64,000 nucleotides of DNA from Quercus robur (lineage: Eukaryota > Streptophyta > Magnoliopsida > Fagales > Fagaceae). Under the pieces are notes generated by a model. It was given only the letters and a program-made list of their open reading frames with translations. It made no database searches and had not been told where the DNA came from. Below are positions 59,406-64,000 of this stretch, piece after piece. Position numbers and translations under genes: made by a program. Every line of letters starts with the position of its first letter. Position 1 is the stretch's first letter. Location of the stretch: positions 82,047,862-82,111,861 of the forward strand of contig NC_065535.1 in NCBI RefSeq assembly GCF_932294415.1, in the 5' to 3' direction.

Positions 59406-62400
59406 TGTTCCATTCACATGATATCACTAAAGGTCTGTTTGGATACCGCTAATTATTATTGAAAACTGAAAATACTGTAGTAAAATAATTTTTAAACGTG
59501 TGAATAGTACCGTGGGACCCAGTTTTAAGTTGTTTTTTATGAAAAAAGTACTTGTGGGTTTCGTAAACAGTGCATGGAACCCACACAAAAAACGCAGACG
59601 CACGTCTGCTTTCCTTTTCAGTGCAATCCAAACGTCCACTAATTATACCTGTTTAAGTTTCCTCCTTGGAATTTGACACAGTAGCACCCCAAAGAAGGAC
59701 CAAATCATGACTCGCCCGACGTCCGTTTCATCAGATATAGCTGCAACATACCTGCGGAAAGGGTTGACATAATTATACAAGTAAAATAAATTGTATTTCA
59801 GCAAACCACCAACTGATAGAAGTCAATTTTAGCAAACAAGAATATAACTGACCCCAACTTTCTTAAAAATAAAGATGGATAATGTATCCAACAAAAGGAA
59901 CTATAACGGTAGATGATTAGGATGTGTTCAAAACCAGAATAAATGTTGCCAGACTGCTAACTATTAAAAAAAAAAAACAATATACAATATGATGCTATTG
60001 AAGTATGCATCACTTACCCTCCAGTAGGAGACCACTCAATGTTTGCTGCCGCAAAATGCTCAGTAGCTAAGGTTCCAAGAGCAGCAGCATCATAAAATAT
60101 CAAGTCTCCACCACAACCCTTCATTGCTGCTACTACAATGAAACGCCCAACAGGTGACCAGTGAAGAGATCCTGCTTGCTCAACTTCCAGAGTCACAAGC
60201 TTTGAGAATTGGAGCCTATTGTGAGCTTTCAAAACCGAGTAAAAACTCACATTTCGCCTTTCACCCAAAGCATGGATGACTGCAAATCTTTGGCCTTTTG
60301 GCTCCCAAGCAAATGCAATAATCATATCATTGTTATTCTCAAGTTCGAAGTCCTCAATGGGGATACCTGGATCTTTGATACCAAAGATCACAAACCGTTG
60401 GTAAGTGGTACTCCTTGTTTCATTTAACTGGTTAAACATAACAGCAAGGTATTCCCCATTGCTTTGCCAAAACATTTTGCAATCTCTAACACCATCGAGA
60501 TTTTTCCTCCTTAACTCCTCTTTACTGGGAACCTGTATCAGACTCACCTAAAATAGAAAGAACAAAAAGAAAAATGAAAATATAATGTGTGTTTGTGTGT
60601 GTATAGAATTTGTTAAGGCATTATTTAAGCTTTCCAAAAATATGAATTTGTTGGGGGAGGAGTTTTAAATACGCACCCTGGCAGGCTGCACCTCATCATC
60701 ATCTGTAGGAACAAATAGAGTTATTATAGGATCGGTAGGTGACCAACAAAAATCCATTACATTTTCAGCCTTTAAGGGTTCATTGTCAATGAGGCCAAAG
60801 GTCTTGGTTTCATATATGTATATTGCATTTTTTCCGATTCTGGCAAAGTACCTGTCATCATTTCTACCACTCCATCTACAAAAGATGCCTATAATTTATG
60901 AAAACCGAAGCTAATAAACAATGCTTAAGAACATCATTTTTTTAAAACAAGAAGTTAACTAAATCAAAACCTGAAAACAGGCCAGGATACTTGAGATATG
61001 GCTTCGATCCCCCCAAGTGCGTGCTCGAACTTACTTCTATCGATAACCATCTTTACTTCTCCAGTTTCAACATCAAAGATTTTAAGCACAGCTCCCTAAT
61101 AATGAGTTCACATTAGAATTAGCTTATAATTCATTCTACGAACATACAACCAAAAAAATAAGAGAATATACAAACTCACATTTATTTCATACTTGCTGTA
61201 GCTAACCAAATATTTCTCCCCAGGTGAGATATCAATCAGCTTAACCTGCAATACTTTGATCAATGTCAAATCATTACAGAAGGCAAGTACAATTTTATAG
61301 GACAAATATGAAAATAAAGCTCAAGAAGAAAACCATTTTGTGATCGTAAAACATTAATGGGCTAAAGAAGGTGGTGCCTCCCCAAATAACAGATCCCTTC
61401 TTGAAAGTGGTGGCCATGTAAGTCCCAGAAGGAGACCACATAACAGATTCTGGATAAACCTGCAATGGAAAGGACAAATTTTATCGATTGCTATTTGTAT
61501 GTTTTCATTTCCTTTCAGGAGAAAATTTAATTGGAATAACAAGGAATGAAAAAGGAATAAAACTACTCCAAATTAATTAAAAATGAAAAGACATTTTGGT
61601 TCCTATAGAAACTTCAGTTGCTTTTCACCATAAATCTGCAAATAACAGGATTATTTGCTTGTATTCCTTATCTTATTACATTACTTGTTTATCTAAGTAA
61701 TTGTTTACATTTAGTGTGGAAGAGGACCATCCGTGATAAAATTTCTCCATCTGCATATACTCATTATCAGATAATTCCTTCTCTCTAGTTGCATCACAAA
61801 ATTTGAAACTGTAATCTTAACATCAAGCATGAGGATGAGGATGAGAATGGGATAGCAAGGCATACATGCTAGTTTTTTTTTTTTCAATATAGTGCATCTA
61901 CTATTAGAAACTCCCTTAATGTCTAATAATTTAATCATGATGCATCAATGTTCACTACTGCAAATAATATACGACAAAAAAAAAAAAAAGAAGAGAGGAT
62001 GCAGGTCAATAGCTAGAGTTTGCAACTTGCAAGCAAGAGTAATAGGGAGGTAAGAGTGTTCTCCCTTGGATTATGTATAAAACTTACCATACGATAGTCA
62101 AAAAGCTCGGGCTTCAACTGTCCTGTACCAATGTTCCAATAAACCTCAAGCTCCCCAAAACGGTGAATAAGAAACTGATCTCGAACTCTTTTGTCAGTAA
62201 GCCAATTTTGAAGATGTACCTATACAGTACTCACATGTGTAACTAACCACATAAAGCACCATCTTGTGTGTCAATTTGTATGTGAGAAATAGAGAGGAAG
62301 TATGTAATTATGATGGGGAATGGACAAGTCTATACCATCCAAACAATCTATCAAGCTTAGAATACGAGCCATTTCTACAATTTTCACATTTTTCTCAAAT

Positions 62401-62660
62401 AAACGACGCAAGACATACTAATACAAAGATGTTGATCCAACTATGCAAATCAATGACAATCAATCCATGTTGCACAAAAATTCCTAAAAGATTAAGCTCC
62501 AAAAATACATAATTCCGATAGGAATGAGTACTTTTAAACTGTCTCATGCATTTACATCATCAGATATAAATTTGGATTTCAAAAAATATAAAAGAATATT
62601 AGGGAATATTGAGAAAATTACCCCAAAAGAGGATGAACTAGAGTCTGTAGGAACTTCCAT
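58530..62660 (-). CDS. Short, divergent eIF3b-like protein (no RRM), nine coding exons
   Basis: Coding exons: 62660-62622, 62219-62088, 61459-61334, 61245-61180, 61095-60971, 60875-60677, 60547-60018, 59751-59649, 58805-58530. Every junction is GT-AG and the frame is open for 531 codons. The sequence follows the beta-propeller and middle region of translation initiation factor 3 subunit B: LQNWLTDKRVRDQF, VMWSPSGTYMATTFKKG, LKIFDVETGEV, FCWSPTDPIITLFVP, SKEELRRKN, LHWSPVGRFIVVAAMKG, IEWSPTGG, VMIWSFFGVLL and FCWRPR. Normal eIF3b is ~700-720 aa with an N-terminal RRM. Here the RRM is replaced by a 13-residue leader (MEVPTDSSSSSFG) and the C-terminal helical tail is altered and short. Usual conserved positions differ, for instance TGGYVA where GRYVAT is typical. 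Probably a diverged paralogue; expression is unknown. Confidence 0.85.
59432..59637. mobile_element. ~206 bp MITE in the last intron of the eIF3b-like gene
   Basis: GGTCTGTTTGGATACCGC at the left and GCAATCCAAACGTCC at the right are inverted ends. It shares AAAATAATTTTTAAACGTGTG and GTACCGTGGGACCCA with the larger MITE at 56981-57565. It lies 11 bp below the donor of the exon ending at 59649. A ~40-base T run (59361-59400) abuts it. Confidence 0.8.
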
Positions 62661-63147
62661 GATGATCCTGTTTAAGTTTAACTCTGTCAAAAAGGGGGAA
62701 CAATATGGAATTGGTTATACTGTTGGCTAGGATTAATTAGTCACCAGACTCACCACATATCAAATTACAAAACATTTTTAGAGATCTCACATCATCAGAT
62801 AAAGTGAAATTTCACAATTTCGAAATCACATGTCATCACGCTTAAATTTCGAATACTTGATTCACAAAGTGATTGATCCCGGGATGAAAGTGATTAAGTT
62901 TCTAATTAAGATTATCACACAAGTAAAACTAAGAACTTTCCAAAACACATAATATAAAGTTCATTGGCTTCACAAAAAATTATTAAACTCTAACTGATAT
63001 TAAAAACATTGTAGACTTGAAATCCACATACAGCATCTTTATAATGCATCTAAAATTCTACATATATGTGCATAACACAACACCAGCGAATTGAGAACTG
63101 AAATCGTTCTGTAGAGTAATCTGTTTTTTTGCAATTTCGCTTTTACC

Positions 63148-63234
63148 TTGTTCTTCGTAAATAATCTTTGTCTAGATAAATCTTCTTAGGAATGAAACCT
63201 ATCCCTAATTCTTTCTTTCTATTATAATTTATAA
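63148..63234 (-). promoter_or_regulatory. Putative promoter and non-coding first exon of the eIF3b-like gene
   Basis: TATAAAT on the minus strand lies at about 63233-63227. About 85 bp downstream AACAAG|GTAAAAG (63147/63146) looks like a splice donor. The first coding exon begins after AAACAG at 62667, seven bases before the ATG. The model therefore has a ~50 nt 5' UTR exon and a ~480 bp intron. Inference only; no transcript evidence. Confidence 0.4.
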
Positions 63235-63448
63235 AAGAAAAAATCCCTAGTTCCCTACTTGACTTCTTAGCGCCTTTCAAATTTTTTTTTTTTTTAATCT
63301 ATAAAAGTTCCTAAAAATATTTTTTTATAAAAGTGGGGGAAAAGAGAGCATGTCATGATTCATGAAAGCATATTATGAACACATTTAATTCTTTTTTGCA
63401 TGAGCTTCGCTCGTGCTTAGAGCTTTTATTTTTCTAATTTAATGTTAA

Positions 63449-63613
63449 TTTTTTTTTTTTTTTATATAAGATAGAAATTCTACTTTAACCTAATATAAGT
63501 ATATATGTGTAAAACTCCCTCTTAAAGACTTGAACCTCGGCTTTTGCCTCTCACATCCCACAAGCATTTATACTTATGGAGTGACCATCGTACCAAGGGT
63601 TTACGGTGGTCAA
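63449..63613 (-). mobile_element. tRNA-derived SINE
   Basis: On the minus strand: CCTTGGTACGATGGTCACTC (box A context), GCCGAGGTTCAAGTCTTTAA (box B), a TACACATATATACTTATATT tail and an A-run (poly-T 63450-63464). It is a relative of the SINE at 39580-39758. Confidence 0.7.
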
Positions 63614-64000
63614 AATTTAATTTTTTAAATGTTTGGGAGGGGGGGGGGTTGAGTATATCATGCACATATTTAATTATTTTTGTTTGAGATTTTTTTTTTT
63701 TAATTTTTTTTTTTTATTGAGATGAAGACTCAAAAGTGGATTGGGCTATTAAAAGTTGTAGGGACAATTTTCCTAAAAAAAATTAGTGTTCGATTAATGA
63801 GTGCCCTTAGTGCATTTGTTATTAGACCTAGGGGTGTCCCGCCCACTCGACCCACCAACCCAACCTTCACCAACCCGTTGCCACCCAATCCGATTGCTAA
63901 AGGTGGTCAGACACAAACACAGGTCTCAACCTTCAAAAACCCAACATCAGTGGGTCAATTACGGGTCTCCTCCTCTAAAACCTGTGAAACCAAACCCAAC
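63614..64000. other. Intergenic, repeat-derived
   Basis: A run of 9-10 G at about 63640-63649, poly-T tracts, and a C-rich GACCCACCAACCCAACC-type stretch (63850-64000) of the kind seen in MITE/hAT ends. The block continues past the window edge. Confidence 0.4.

Noticed and set aside
62524..62730. 68-codon plus-strand ORF
   Set aside because: It overlaps, on the opposite strand, the first coding exon and flanking introns of the eIF3b-like gene. It is AT-rich and no family resemblance was seen.

Overview
The window looks like nuclear DNA of a woody eudicot. It is AT-rich, has large intron-bearing genes with canonical GT-AG junctions, and is dense in plant transposons, microsatellites and poly-A/poly-T tracts. 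Several repeats resemble ones I associate with Fagaceae (oak/chestnut relatives): a GGTCCGTTTGGAT-type MITE, a tRNA-derived SINE, and a ~775 bp LTR carrying CCGAGGA motifs. That assignment is recollection, not a search result. All coordinates and exon boundaries were worked out by hand.

Three genuine multi-exon genes are visible, all on the minus strand. (1) 19459-23677 encodes a subfamily-XII-type LRR receptor kinase (FLS2/EFR/At3g47570 class) in two exons, about 1122 aa, apparently intact. (2) 33427-39320 encodes a PB1-domain Raf-like protein kinase (group B4 type) in eight exons, 1093 aa, intact, with one GC-AG intron. (3) 58530-62660 encodes a divergent, short eIF3b-like protein of 531 aa in nine coding exons. 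It has the WD/beta-propeller core but no RRM and a shortened C-terminus, and there is a TATA-like box and a possible non-coding first exon upstream at about 63148-63234.

The rest is mobile DNA and its wreckage. 1-9482: a duplicated flank, a SINE split by a LINE stub, a LINE RNase H fragment, a solo LTR (4961-5735), a Helitron (5805-6414), tandem Helitron-type ends, and a 2.2 kb Helitron (7207-9421) that carries an SMC4-like exon pair. 9483-12700: PIF/Harbinger-like non-autonomous elements. 12903-18305: a degenerate L1-type LINE with a 9 bp target duplication. 23810-28126 and 32120-32400: repeated copies of the receptor-kinase upstream region. The uninterrupted copy at 32120-32400 serves as an empty site that exposes a ~0.87 kb insertion and a 1.76 kb hAT element containing a nested Mutator-like element. 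28127 onward: a Helitron terminus and AT-rich sequence with a ~215 bp-armed inverted repeat. 39570-58000: MITEs, SINEs, two further solo-LTR or Helitron insertions, a fragment resembling a caulimovirid movement protein, and a 1.9 kb hAT element with a nested MITE.

The three genes show no shared pathway; this is ordinary plant gene order. What is unusual is how much insertion history can be read from paired empty and filled sites inside a single window.
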